64,000 bases of DNA, from positions 62,001 through 126,000 of the forward strand of contig NZ_JABBXF010000035.1 in assembly GCF_013030945.1 (NCBI RefSeq), in the 5' to 3' direction. The notes beneath the pieces are model-generated. The model saw only the letters and a list, made by a program, of their open reading frames with translations, was not told the origin of the DNA and ran no database searches. Source of the DNA: Streptomyces morookaense (lineage in GTDB: Bacteria; Actinomycetota; Actinomycetes; Streptomycetales; Streptomycetaceae). Below are positions 19,871-28,311 of this stretch, piece after piece; the stretch's first letter is position 1; each line of letters opens with the position of its first letter. Position numbers and translations under genes: made by a program.

Positions 19871-20479
19871 ATGGCAGTCATGGTCGAGACACCACCGCCG
19901 CAGTCGATAGACGAGCTTCCGGAACCCCGAGGGGGGTTCAAGGAGTTGTGCAGGATTCTTGAGCAGGTCGATGCAGGTCTCCCGGATGGCTACCGCACGG
20001 AGATCATCGGGGGGAAGGTCGTCGTGTCACCGTGGTCCAAGCCCAGCTACAACCGCATCCTCGATGCTCTCATTGAGCAACTGGGTGCACACGCGCCCGA
20101 GGGGCATCGAGCGTGGGGCTACCCCAACCTGTACCGGTTCGAGGGTCAGTCAAAGGCCTACGGTCCGGACCTGCACATTGCGGATGAGGAGGCTGTACAA
20201 GTCGACAGCATCTTCCTCCCGGGCGAGGCGCTGTCTCTCGTCGGCGAACTGACCTCGCCCTCGACAGCAGAAGCCGATCGCGGAGAAAAGGCCGAGGTGT
20301 ACGGCAAGGCAGGCGTACCCGTCTACGTACTCGTCGACGTCCTCCAAGGGATCGTCGTCGTATACTCGAACCCCTCCGAGCACGGCTATCGCGCCGCGAC
20401 TCGGATCGAGTTCGGCGGCACCGTTCACGTCCCCGCCCCATTCGACTGCAAGCTGGACACCGCAGACTGGAAGGCCTGA
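19871..20479 (+). CDS. Uma2-family (DUF820) putative nuclease-fold protein
   Basis: The 202-residue protein starts at an ATG behind AAGGAGGAG. It has the DUF820/Uma2 layout: YRTEIIGGKVVVSPW early, YGPDLHIAD (the PD part), LVGELTSPS with the second acidic residue, and GEKAEVYGKAGVPVYVLVD with the catalytic-type Lys, matching the PD-(D/E)XK nuclease fold. Uma2 genes are plentiful in streptomycetes, and their physiological role is not established. It stands alone between the kinase and glyS. Base composition is slightly less GC-rich than its neighbours, which fits a mobile family. Confidence 0.88.
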   Translation: MAVMVETPPPQSIDELPEPRGGFKELCRILEQVDAGLPDGYRTEIIGGKVVVSPWSKPSYNRILDALIEQLGAHAPEGHRAWGYPNLYRFEGQSKAYGPDLHIADEEAVQVDSIFLPGEALSLVGELTSPSTAEADRGEKAEVYGKAGVPVYVLVDVLQGIVVVYSNPSEHGYRAATRIEFGGTVHVPAPFDCKLDTADWKA

Positions 20480-20490
20480 CGGTACAACCC

Positions 20491-20529
20491 GAGGGCCCCG
20501 CCCCCGCCGCAGCGGGAAACGGGGCCCTC
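20491..20529. terminator. Bidirectional terminator between the Uma2 gene and glyS
   Basis: GAGGGCCCCG and CGGGGCCCTC form a perfect 10-bp stem with a 19-base loop, midway between two convergent stop codons. Confidence 0.8.
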
Positions 20530-20544
20530 AGGTGTTGCGGAACG

Positions 20545-21927
<1,383 letters not shown>

Positions 21928-22043
21928 GGTGCTCTCTTCATTGCGACGACGAACAGCGAATGATTCAGGTTACCGGCGCGGCACCCCCTCTCATCAAATC
22001 GGCTATGGCCTTGGCTTGACCCTGCCCTCGGACGGAACCGCTG

Positions 22044-22073
22044 TTGACAATCGTTTCCAGTTTTGTTGAAAAT
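22044..22073 (+). promoter_or_regulatory. znuA promoter (leaderless type)
   Basis: A -35 TTGACA (22044-22049) and a -10 GAAAAT (22068-22073) are separated by 18 bases. The ATG of znuA is only 7 bases past the -10, so transcription should begin at or within a base of the start codon. Confidence 0.65.
22045..22059 (+). promoter_or_regulatory. Candidate Zur box 1
   Basis: TGACAATCGTTTCCA resembles the streptomycete Zur consensus TGAAAATGATTTTCA (7-1-7 inverted repeat) and overlaps the -35 element of znuA. Confidence 0.6.
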
Positions 22074-22081
22074 GAGTGTCA
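22067..22081 (+). promoter_or_regulatory. Candidate Zur box 2
   Basis: TGAAAATGAGTGTCA differs from the Zur consensus TGAAAATGATTTTCA at three positions and covers the -10 and transcription start region of znuA. Together with box 1, 22 bases upstream, it would let Zur-zinc occupy the whole promoter. Confidence 0.75.
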
Positions 22082-23082
22082 TGAACGTACGTCCGATACG
22101 CCCCGTACGACCGTCCCGGTCCCGCCGCCGAATATCCGCGACCGCCGCCGTCGCCGGGACGGCCGCACTGGGCCTGCTGACCCTCTCCGCCTGCTCCCCC
22201 GACAGCGGCAAGGGCACCACCGCGGATGGAAAACTGCAGGTCGTGGCGTCGTTCTACCCAATGCAGTACCTGGCCGAGGAGATCGGCGGCGAGCACGTCA
22301 AGGTCACCAACCTGACCAAACCGGGCGTCGAGCCGCACGACCTGGAGCTCACCCCCAAACAGACCGGCTCGCTCTCCGAGGCGGGCGCCGTCGTCTACCT
22401 CAAGGGCATCCAGCCCGCCGTGGACGAGGCCGTCAAGCAGTCCGGAAACAAGCACGTCGCCGACGCCGCCTCCTTCACGGACATGGAGCAGCACGGCACC
22501 GAGGTGGACGGCCACCACCACACCACCGGCGACAACCACTCGCACTCCGAGTCCGAGGGCGGCAACGACCCCCACATCTGGCTGGACCCGGTGAAGTACG
22601 CCGAGGTCGCCAAGGGCGTCTGCAGGACCCTCGCCGAGGCCGACCCGGACCACAAGGCCGACTACGCGAAGAACACCGACGCGCTGGTGAAGAAGCTCGG
22701 CGAGCTGGACACCGCGTACCGCGACGGCCTGAAGAACCGCGCCTCGGACACCTTCATCACCACCCATGCGGCCTTCGGCTACCTGGCCGAGCGCTACGGG
22801 CTGACCGAGGAGGCCATCAGCGGCCTCGACCCCGAGTCCGAGCCCAGCGCCGCCCGGATGAAGGAACTGCACAAGCTCGCCGCGGACCACCACGTGAGCA
22901 CGGTCTTCTTCGAGACCATCGCCAACCCCGGCACGGCGAAGACGCTGGCCGGCGACCTCAAGGTGAAGACGGACGTCCTGGACCCCCTGGAGGGCATCAC
23001 GGACAAGTCCCGCGGCCACGACTACATCGAGGTCATGAAGTCCAACCTGGCCGCCCTGCAGAAGGCTCTCGGCACCAAGTGA
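22081..23082 (+). CDS. znuA: Zinc ABC transporter substrate-binding lipoprotein
   Basis: The 333-residue protein starts with an Arg-rich signal peptide ending in the lipobox LSAC near residue 40, so it is anchored outside the membrane. The cluster A-I fold is seen in VVASFYPMQYLAEEIGG, the metal ligands in VEPHDLELTP, a His-rich acidic loop (GHHHTTGDNHSHSESE) typical of zinc-specific ZnuA, NDPHIWLDP and THAAFGYLAERYGL. The ATG at 22081 has no ribosome-binding site and sits at the predicted transcription start, so it is probably leaderless. First gene of znuA-znuC-znuB. Confidence 0.95.
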   Translation: MNVRPIRPVRPSRSRRRISATAAVAGTAALGLLTLSACSPDSGKGTTADGKLQVVASFYPMQYLAEEIGGEHVKVTNLTKPGVEPHDLELTPKQTGSLSEAGAVVYLKGIQPAVDEAVKQSGNKHVADAASFTDMEQHGTEVDGHHHTTGDNHSHSESEGGNDPHIWLDPVKYAEVAKGVCRTLAEADPDHKADYAKNTDALVKKLGELDTAYRDGLKNRASDTFITTHAAFGYLAERYGLTEEAISGLDPESEPSAARMKELHKLAADHHVSTVFFETIANPGTAKTLAGDLKVKTDVLDPLEGITDKSRGHDYIEVMKSNLAALQKALGTK

Positions 23083-23114
23083 CCCGTTCACCCCACGAGA
23101 CGGAGGCAGCAGCC

Positions 23115-23882
23115 ATGGAGCAGCCCGTCATATCCCTGCGGGGCGCCACCGCCTCGCTCGGCTCCCGCCCGGTCCTGCGCGGCGTCGACCTGGCCGTGCA
23201 GCGCGGCGAGGTCGTCGCCCTGCTCGGCGCCAACGGCTCCGGCAAGTCCACGGCCGTCCGGGCCGTCGTCGGCCAGGTGCCGCTCACCGGCGGCGAGCTG
23301 GAGCTGTTCGGCACCCCGCAGCGCCGCTTCCGCGACTGGGCGCGCGTCGGCTATGTGCCGCAGCGCACCACCGCGGCGAGCGGCGTGCCCGCCACCGTGC
23401 GCGAGGTCGTCGCCGCCGGGCGGCTGGCCCGTACCAAGCTGGGCCCGACGCGCAAGGCGGACCGCGAGGCCGTCGTGCGGGCGCTGGAGCTCGTCGGCAT
23501 GGCGGACAGGCTCAAGGACTCCGTCAACGCGCTCTCCGGCGGCCAGCACCAGCGTGTGCTCATCGCCCGCGCGCTCGCCGGGGAACCCGAACTGCTGATC
23601 ATGGACGAGCCGATGGCCGGCGTGGACCTCGCCAACCAGGCCGTCCTCGCCGAGGCCCTGCGCACCCAGGTCGCCCGCGGCGCCACCGTGCTGCTCGTCC
23701 TGCACGAACTCGGTCCGCTGGAGCCGCTCATCGACCGCGCCGTCGTCCTGCGCGACGGCTGCGTGGTGCACGACGGCGCCCCGCCCCAGGCCGTGGGCCA
23801 GCACGCGCTGCCCGGCCACGACCATGTCCACCCGCACGCCGACCCGGCCGCGGAACCGATCCGGACGGGACTCCTGAGCTGA
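23115..23882 (+). CDS. znuC: Zinc ABC transporter ATP-binding protein
   Basis: The 255-residue ATPase has Walker A GANGSGKST, signature LSGGQHQRVLIARAL, Walker B ELLIMDEP and the switch His in LLVLHELG. It ends with a His-rich tail (HDGAPPQAVGQHALPGHDH, and more His), often seen in zinc-system ATPases. Start ATG 23115 follows CGGAGGCAGCAGCC. It lies 32 bases after znuA and overlaps the start of znuB by one base. It powers uptake through ZnuB. Confidence 0.95.
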   Translation: MEQPVISLRGATASLGSRPVLRGVDLAVQRGEVVALLGANGSGKSTAVRAVVGQVPLTGGELELFGTPQRRFRDWARVGYVPQRTTAASGVPATVREVVAAGRLARTKLGPTRKADREAVVRALELVGMADRLKDSVNALSGGQHQRVLIARALAGEPELLIMDEPMAGVDLANQAVLAEALRTQVARGATVLLVLHELGPLEPLIDRAVVLRDGCVVHDGAPPQAVGQHALPGHDHVHPHADPAAEPIRTGLLS

Positions 23883-24754
23883 TGGAAATCCTCGATCTCC
23901 CCTTCATGCAACGGGCGTTGCTGGCCGCCTTCCTGGTCGGCATCACGGCCCCCGCGATCGGCATCTACCTCGTCCAGCGCCGCCAGGCGCTGATGGGCGA
24001 CGGCATCGGCCATGTCGCCCTCACCGGCGTCGGCCTGGGCTTCCTGCTCAACACCAGCCCGGTGTGGGTGGCCACGGCCGTCTGCGTGCTGGGCGCGGTG
24101 GTGATGGAGCTGATCCGCTCGTACGGCAAGGCGCGCGGCGATATCGCCCTCGCCATGCTCTTCTACGGCGGCATGGCCGGCGGCGTGATGCTCATGAGCC
24201 TCTCCTCCACCGGCTCCAGCGCCAATCTCACGACGTACCTGTTCGGTTCGATCACCACCGTCTCGCAGCAGGACATCGTCGCCATCTGCATCCTGGCCGC
24301 CTTCGTGGTCCTCACCACGATCGGGCTGCGCCGGCAGCTGTTCGCCATCTGCCAGGACGAGGAGTTCGCCCGCGTCACCGGGCTGCCGGTGCGGCTGCTG
24401 AACCTGCTGGTCGCGGTCACCGCCGCGGTGACCGTCACCGTCGCCATGCGCGTCGTCGGCCTGCTGCTGGTCAGCGCGCTGATGGTGATCCCGGTGGCCG
24501 CCTCGCAGCAGATCGCCCGCAGCTTCGCGACGACCTTCGCCATGGCGGTGGCCGTGGGCGTGCTGGTCACCCTGTCGGGCACCGTCACCTCGTACTACGT
24601 GGACGTGCCGTCCGGCGCGACCATCGTGCTGATGGCGATCGGCGTGTTCATCGCCCTCACCGCCGTCGCCACCCCGCTGGCGAGACGGCGGGCGGACCGC
24701 ACCGCCGAGGCCGAACGCTGCACCCTGCGGCCGGAGGCCGACGTCCAGGTCTGA
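23882..24754 (+). CDS. znuB: Zinc ABC transporter permease
   Basis: The 290-residue inner-membrane protein has about eight hydrophobic segments and the ABC-3 signature around MGDGIGHVALTGVGLGFLL and LLLVSALMVIPVAASQQIAR. Its start ATG shares a base with the stop of znuC (TGATG), showing translational coupling. It completes the ZnuACB transporter. A 12-bp hairpin follows before zur. Confidence 0.95.
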   Translation: MEILDLPFMQRALLAAFLVGITAPAIGIYLVQRRQALMGDGIGHVALTGVGLGFLLNTSPVWVATAVCVLGAVVMELIRSYGKARGDIALAMLFYGGMAGGVMLMSLSSTGSSANLTTYLFGSITTVSQQDIVAICILAAFVVLTTIGLRRQLFAICQDEEFARVTGLPVRLLNLLVAVTAAVTVTVAMRVVGLLLVSALMVIPVAASQQIARSFATTFAMAVAVGVLVTLSGTVTSYYVDVPSGATIVLMAIGVFIALTAVATPLARRRADRTAEAERCTLRPEADVQV

Positions 24755-24761
24755 CGATCAT

Positions 24762-24804
24762 GGGGCTGTACGGACCGATCCCGATGATCGACCCGTACAG
24801 CCCC
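24762..24804 (+). terminator. Hairpin between znuB and zur
   Basis: GGGGCTGTACGG and CCGTACAGCCCC form a perfect 12-bp stem around a 19-base loop, 8 bases past znuB. It probably ends most znuACB transcripts and separates zur expression from the zinc operon. Confidence 0.75.
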
Positions 24805-24876
24805 GTTCGCGGGGCCTGGCACAATTGGCGTGGCAGCACGTGCAGTGCGTGTTCACGCGAGCTTGAGGAGGCAACT

Positions 24877-25287
24877 GTGGCGACCGCCGGTCCCCCGGTA
24901 CGCGGACGGGCCACCAAGCAGCGGGCCGCGGTGGCGGCCGCGCTCGACGAGGTGGACGAGTTCCGCAGCGCGCAGGAACTCCACGACATGCTCAAGCACC
25001 GCGGCGCCTCGGTCGGCCTGACCACGGTCTACCGCACGCTGCAGTCCCTCGCCGACGCGGGCGAGGTGGACGTGCTGCGCACCAGCGAGGGCGAGGCCGT
25101 CTACCGCCGCTGCTCCAGCGGCCACCACCATCACCTGGTCTGCCGCGTCTGCGGCAAGGCCGTCGAGGTCGAGGGCCCGGCCGTGGAGAAGTGGGCGGAC
25201 TCCATCGCCGAGGAGCACGGGTTCGTGGACGTCGCCCACACCATCGAGATCTTCGGGACGTGCGGGGAGTGCGCCGCGAAGGGGTGA
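24877..25287 (+). CDS. zur: Zinc uptake regulator (Fur family)
   Basis: The 136-residue repressor starts at GTG after GAGGAG. The winged helix is in the first 80 residues (FRSAQELHDMLKHRGASVGL and TTVYRTLQSLADAGEVD). The metal sites are visible as the HHHH stretch, then CRVCGK and CGEC, which form the structural zinc site, plus acidic/His residues near VAHTIEIFG. It should bind zinc and repress znuACB through the boxes at 22045-22081. Position next to znuACB makes Zur more likely than Fur or Nur. Confidence 0.93.
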   Translation: MATAGPPVRGRATKQRAAVAAALDEVDEFRSAQELHDMLKHRGASVGLTTVYRTLQSLADAGEVDVLRTSEGEAVYRRCSSGHHHHLVCRVCGKAVEVEGPAVEKWADSIAEEHGFVDVAHTIEIFGTCGECAAKG

Positions 25288-25294
25288 CGGCAGC

Positions 25295-25313
25295 CTGGGG
25301 GCTGCGCCCCCAG
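25295..25313. terminator. Hairpin between zur and uppS
   Basis: CTGGGGG-CTGCG-CCCCCAG forms a compact 7-bp stem between two convergent stop codons. Confidence 0.6.
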
Positions 25314-25324
25314 ACCCCCGTCCA

Positions 25325-26143
25325 CTAGGCCTGCTTCTGCTCCTCGTTCGGGATCGCCCCGCCGAACCGCCGGTCCCGCTGGGCGAATTCCAGGCAGGCG
25401 CGCCACAGGTCGCGGCGGTCGAAGTCCGGCCACAGGACGTCCTGGAAGACCATCTCGGCGTAAGCGCTCTGCCAGATCAGGTAGTTGGACGTGCGCTGCT
25501 CACCGGACGGGCGCAGGAACAGGTCCACGTCCGGCATGTCCGGGTAGTACAGGTACTTCGCGAGAGTCTTCTCCGAGACCTTCGACGGGTCGAGCCGGCC
25601 GGCCTTCACGTCCTCCGCCAGTGCCTGCGCCGCGTCCGCGATCTCCGCGCGGCCGCCGTAGTTCATGCAGAAGTACAGCGTGAGCCTGTCGTTGCCCTTG
25701 GTCTGCTCCTGGGCGATCTGCAACTCCTTGGCCACCGACCGCCACAGTTTCGGCATCCGGCCCACCCAGCGCACGCGGATGCCGAGTTCGTCGAGCTGGT
25801 CGCGCGTCTTGCGGATGAAGTCGCGGTTGAAGTTCATCAGGAAGCGCACCTCGTCGGGCGAGCGCTTCCAGTTCTCGGTCGAGAAGGCGTAGAGGGAGAT
25901 GTTGCCCACGCCCATCTCGATCGCGCCCTGGAGCACGTCCAGCACGCGCTCCGCGCCGACCTTGTGGCCCTCGGTGCGCGGCAGGCCGCGCTCCTTGGCC
26001 CAGCGGCCGTTGCCGTCCATGACGATCGCCACGTGCTCGGGCACCAGCTCGCCCGGGATCTTCGGCGGCCGCGCGCCCGAGGGGTGCGGCTCGGGGGTGC
26101 GGTAATCGCGTCGTGGGCGGCCCAGAATCCCGCGTCGTGCCAT
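25325..26143 (-). CDS. uppS: Isoprenyl transferase (cis-prenyl diphosphate synthase)
   Basis: The 272-residue enzyme extends isoprenyl diphosphates for lipid carriers of wall synthesis, at the membrane surface. Catalytic and substrate motifs are HVAIVMDGNGRWAKERGLPR, GHKVGAERVLD, LYAFSTENWKRSPDEV, and the C-terminal DLFLRPSGEQRTSNYLIWQ and VLWPDFDRRDL. The ATG at 26143 has GAGGAG upstream. The open frame extends further but covers the recO gap. It lies 26 bases after recO, so the two are likely co-transcribed. Exact chain length of the product is not readable. Confidence 0.95.
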   Translation of the reverse strand: MARRGILGRPRRDYRTPEPHPSGARPPKIPGELVPEHVAIVMDGNGRWAKERGLPRTEGHKVGAERVLDVLQGAIEMGVGNISLYAFSTENWKRSPDEVRFLMNFNRDFIRKTRDQLDELGIRVRWVGRMPKLWRSVAKELQIAQEQTKGNDRLTLYFCMNYGGRAEIADAAQALAEDVKAGRLDPSKVSEKTLAKYLYYPDMPDVDLFLRPSGEQRTSNYLIWQSAYAEMVFQDVLWPDFDRRDLWRACLEFAQRDRRFGGAIPNEEQKQA

Positions 26144-26169
26144 GACTGCCACTTCTCCTCGTACGTCCT

Positions 26170-26916
26170 TCACTGCTCCACGTAGCGCAGGGACCTCAGT
26201 CCCCGCTCCAGATGCCAGCTGAGATAGGCGGCCACCAGACCGCTCCCCTCCCTGACGTGCCGCGCCTCGCACGCGTCCGCGGTCGCCCAGTCCCCCGTCA
26301 GCAGCGCGCCGAGGAGTCCGAGCGACTCCGAGGAGGGTACGACGCTTCCGGGCACCCGGCAGTCCCCGCATGTGACTCCGCCGGCCGCGGCCGAGAAGAA
26401 GCGGTTGGGGCCGGGCATGCCGCACTTGGCGCAGTCGCCGAAGCTGGGGGCGTAGCCGTTGACCGCGAGGGAGCGCAGCAGGAACGCGTCGAGCACCAGG
26501 TGCGGGGCGTGTTCGCCCGCGGCGAGCGTGCGGAGGCCGCCGACCAGCAGCAGGTACTGCTGGACGGCGGGCTCGCCCTCGTGGTCGGTGAACCGCTCGG
26601 CGGTCTCCAGCATCGCGGTGCCGGCCGTGTAGCGGGCGTAGTCGGTGACGATCGCGCCACCGTAGGCGGCGATGGTCTCACTCTGCGTGCACAGTGGGAG
26701 ACCGCGCCCGACGAGCTCGCTGCCGCGCGCGAAGAACTGCACGTCGACGTGCGAGAAGGGTTCCAGCCGGGCCCCGAACTTGGACTTGGTGCGCCGCACC
26801 CCGCGCGCGACGGCGCGGACGCGGCCGTGGCCGCGGGTCAGGAGGGTGATGATCCTGTCCGCTTCACCCAGCTTCTGGGTACGCAGGACGATGCCGTCGT
26901 CGCGGAACAGACTCAT
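26170..26916 (-). CDS. recO: DNA repair protein RecO
   Basis: The 248-residue protein has the N-terminal OB fold (GIVLRTQKLGEADRIITLL) and an Arg/Lys-rich loop (RGVRRTKSKFGARLEPF). The zinc-binding knuckles CAKCGMPGP and TCGDC are intact. RecO loads RecA with RecR at gaps in the RecFOR pathway. It is followed by uppS and forms the last part of the conserved minus-strand backbone that includes era. Confidence 0.95.
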   Translation of the reverse strand: MSLFRDDGIVLRTQKLGEADRIITLLTRGHGRVRAVARGVRRTKSKFGARLEPFSHVDVQFFARGSELVGRGLPLCTQSETIAAYGGAIVTDYARYTAGTAMLETAERFTDHEGEPAVQQYLLLVGGLRTLAAGEHAPHLVLDAFLLRSLAVNGYAPSFGDCAKCGMPGPNRFFSAAAGGVTCGDCRVPGSVVPSSESLGLLGALLTGDWATADACEARHVREGSGLVAAYLSWHLERGLRSLRYVEQ

Positions 26917-26973
26917 GCAGTCATTGTCCCGTACCGGCGGGGCGGCCCGGACCGCCGGTACGGGACGGCGGGG

Positions 26974-27315
26974 TCAGTGCCGGAAGTCGCCGTGGACGGC
27001 CAGGTAGTGGGCGACGGCCTTGCACTTGTCGCGGGCCTCGAAGTAGAGGAAGGACTGCCGCTGGGTGATCTCCCCGCAGCTGTGGACCTTCTGCAGGGCG
27101 GGCGTCATGAAGGGGGTGGTGCGCTCCACCTCCTGCTTCATGTACGGGAATTCGGGGCCGGGTGAGCCGCATTCGAGCGTGAGCTTCGACGGGGTGCGGG
27201 ACGAGCGGTAGGTGGAGCAGTCGGCGGTGTCGGCGGCGGACGCGGGGGTAGGCGCGGGGGGCGCGAGGACGACGAGGGCGGCCGCAACGACACCCAGGAG
27301 GCGGAATGTGGTCAT
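26974..27315 (-). CDS. Small secreted cysteine-containing protein
   Basis: No family is recognised. The 113-residue product has a typical signal peptide (MTTFRLLGVVAAALVVLAP, cleavage likely after ASA near residue 27). The mature part of about 85 residues has four cysteines, enough for two disulfides, and a basic/aromatic C-terminus (KAVAHYLAVHGDFRH). It is likely exported and stable outside the cell. It lies 57 bases before recO on the same strand, and 72 bases after the TerB-like gene. Confidence 0.75.
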   Translation of the reverse strand: MTTFRLLGVVAAALVVLAPPAPTPASAADTADCSTYRSSRTPSKLTLECGSPGPEFPYMKQEVERTTPFMTPALQKVHSCGEITQRQSFLYFEARDKCKAVAHYLAVHGDFRH

Positions 27316-27387
27316 GCGCCCGAGAATGTCGGGGTCCGGCCGTCCAGTTCAAGATCATTCGACGGCGTCACGACCGTCACGACCGTC

Positions 27388-28131
27388 CTACGACGGCATC
27401 CGCGCCGCCGCCAGCAGCCGGTCCGTGTCCTCGGGACAGATCAGCAGCGCCCGCCCCACCGTGGCCAGCACCTCCCGCTCCGCGGGCCGGTACGGACCGT
27501 CGGCCAGGGCGATGCGCGCACCCTGCAGCAGGATCGATTCGCGGCCCGCGGGGGCCAGATGCGGGGCCAGCGGCTCCAGCGCCTCGTGCAGCTCGATGGC
27601 CAGGGCCGTGCCGCACGGGTCGAAGCCGTCCCGGCCGGCGGAGCCGGAGGGGCCGGAGACCGTGCCGTTCCCCCCGTACCGGCCGGGCAGCCGGCCCGTG
27701 TCGGCGGCCAGCGCCTCGATCAGGGTGACCAGCTGCTCCTCGCTGCAGTCGGCGAAGCCCGCCGCGCGCACCGCACCCACCGCGGCCCGGCGCACCGTGC
27801 GGGCCTCCGTGCCGCCCGCGGCCAGCACCGCGAGGGCCACGGTGTGCACGGCGTCGCGCAGCATCGCCGAGAACCGGGTGGTCGTGGGGTGGTCGAGGAC
27901 GTCCGGCGCGAAGCGGCCGCGGCAGGCCGTGCATTCGACGACCGGGCCCACCGGCCCGCGCGGCAGCAGCGGCACCCCGAACGCGACCAGACGGCGGCGG
28001 CCCGTACGCCGGTGGTAGTTGCGGTCCCCGCCGCAGCCCGGGCAGAAGAACTCGCCGTCGCCGACGGTGCGCCATACGGTGCGTACGCCCACCACACACC
28101 GGTCCGGGCTGTGTCGGCCTTGCGCGTGCAT
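27388..28131 (-). CDS. Zinc-ribbon plus TerB-like domain protein
   Basis: The 247-residue protein starts at ATG 28131 behind GGAGGTGCGCC; the frame is open further upstream without a better start. The N-terminal 60 residues hold two CxxC pairs (FFCPGCGGDRNY and VECTACRGRF), a zinc ribbon. The rest (about 80-245) is helical and resembles a duplicated TerB/DUF533 fold, for example TALAIELHEALEPLAPHL and ALADGPYRPAEREVLATVG. TerB-like domains are linked to tellurite resistance and membrane-associated stress responses, but no ter genes lie nearby, so the role is open. Confidence 0.78.
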   Translation of the reverse strand: MHAQGRHSPDRCVVGVRTVWRTVGDGEFFCPGCGGDRNYHRRTGRRRLVAFGVPLLPRGPVGPVVECTACRGRFAPDVLDHPTTTRFSAMLRDAVHTVALAVLAAGGTEARTVRRAAVGAVRAAGFADCSEEQLVTLIEALAADTGRLPGRYGGNGTVSGPSGSAGRDGFDPCGTALAIELHEALEPLAPHLAPAGRESILLQGARIALADGPYRPAEREVLATVGRALLICPEDTDRLLAAARMPS

Positions 28132-28247
28132 CACGGCGCACCTCCATAACGCCACGGCCTCGTCGCCGCGTTGACGTGATGTTAGCCACATCGGTGATGC
28201 TGCGTCAGTACCCCGCCACGCGGAGTTCCGGCAGCGGGTGGCCGAAA

Positions 28248-28288
28248 CCGCCACCGTCCCCACCGGATGCGGTGGTTTCCGGTGGCGG
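28248..28288 (-). terminator. Nested terminator hairpin downstream of leuA
   Basis: An outer stem (CCGCCACCG with CGGTGGCGG) encloses an inner hairpin (CCACCG-GATG-CGGTGG). It begins about 24 bases past the leuA stop codon. Confidence 0.75.
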
Positions 28289-28311
28289 CCTGTTGACCGC
28301 CGGGCGGCGCC

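Noticed and set aside
19871..20479. Uma2 gene as a mobile element or defence gene
   Set aside because: There are no terminal repeats, transposase or defence partners around it; Uma2 genes are scattered singly in streptomycetes.
21928..22043. Possible T-box upstream of glyS
   Set aside because: No T-box sequence or specifier loop pattern could be seen; the gap is short and shared with the znuA promoter.
27388..28263. Longer start for the TerB-like gene
   Set aside because: The extra 44 residues have no domain signal, while ATG 28131 has an excellent GGAGG site.
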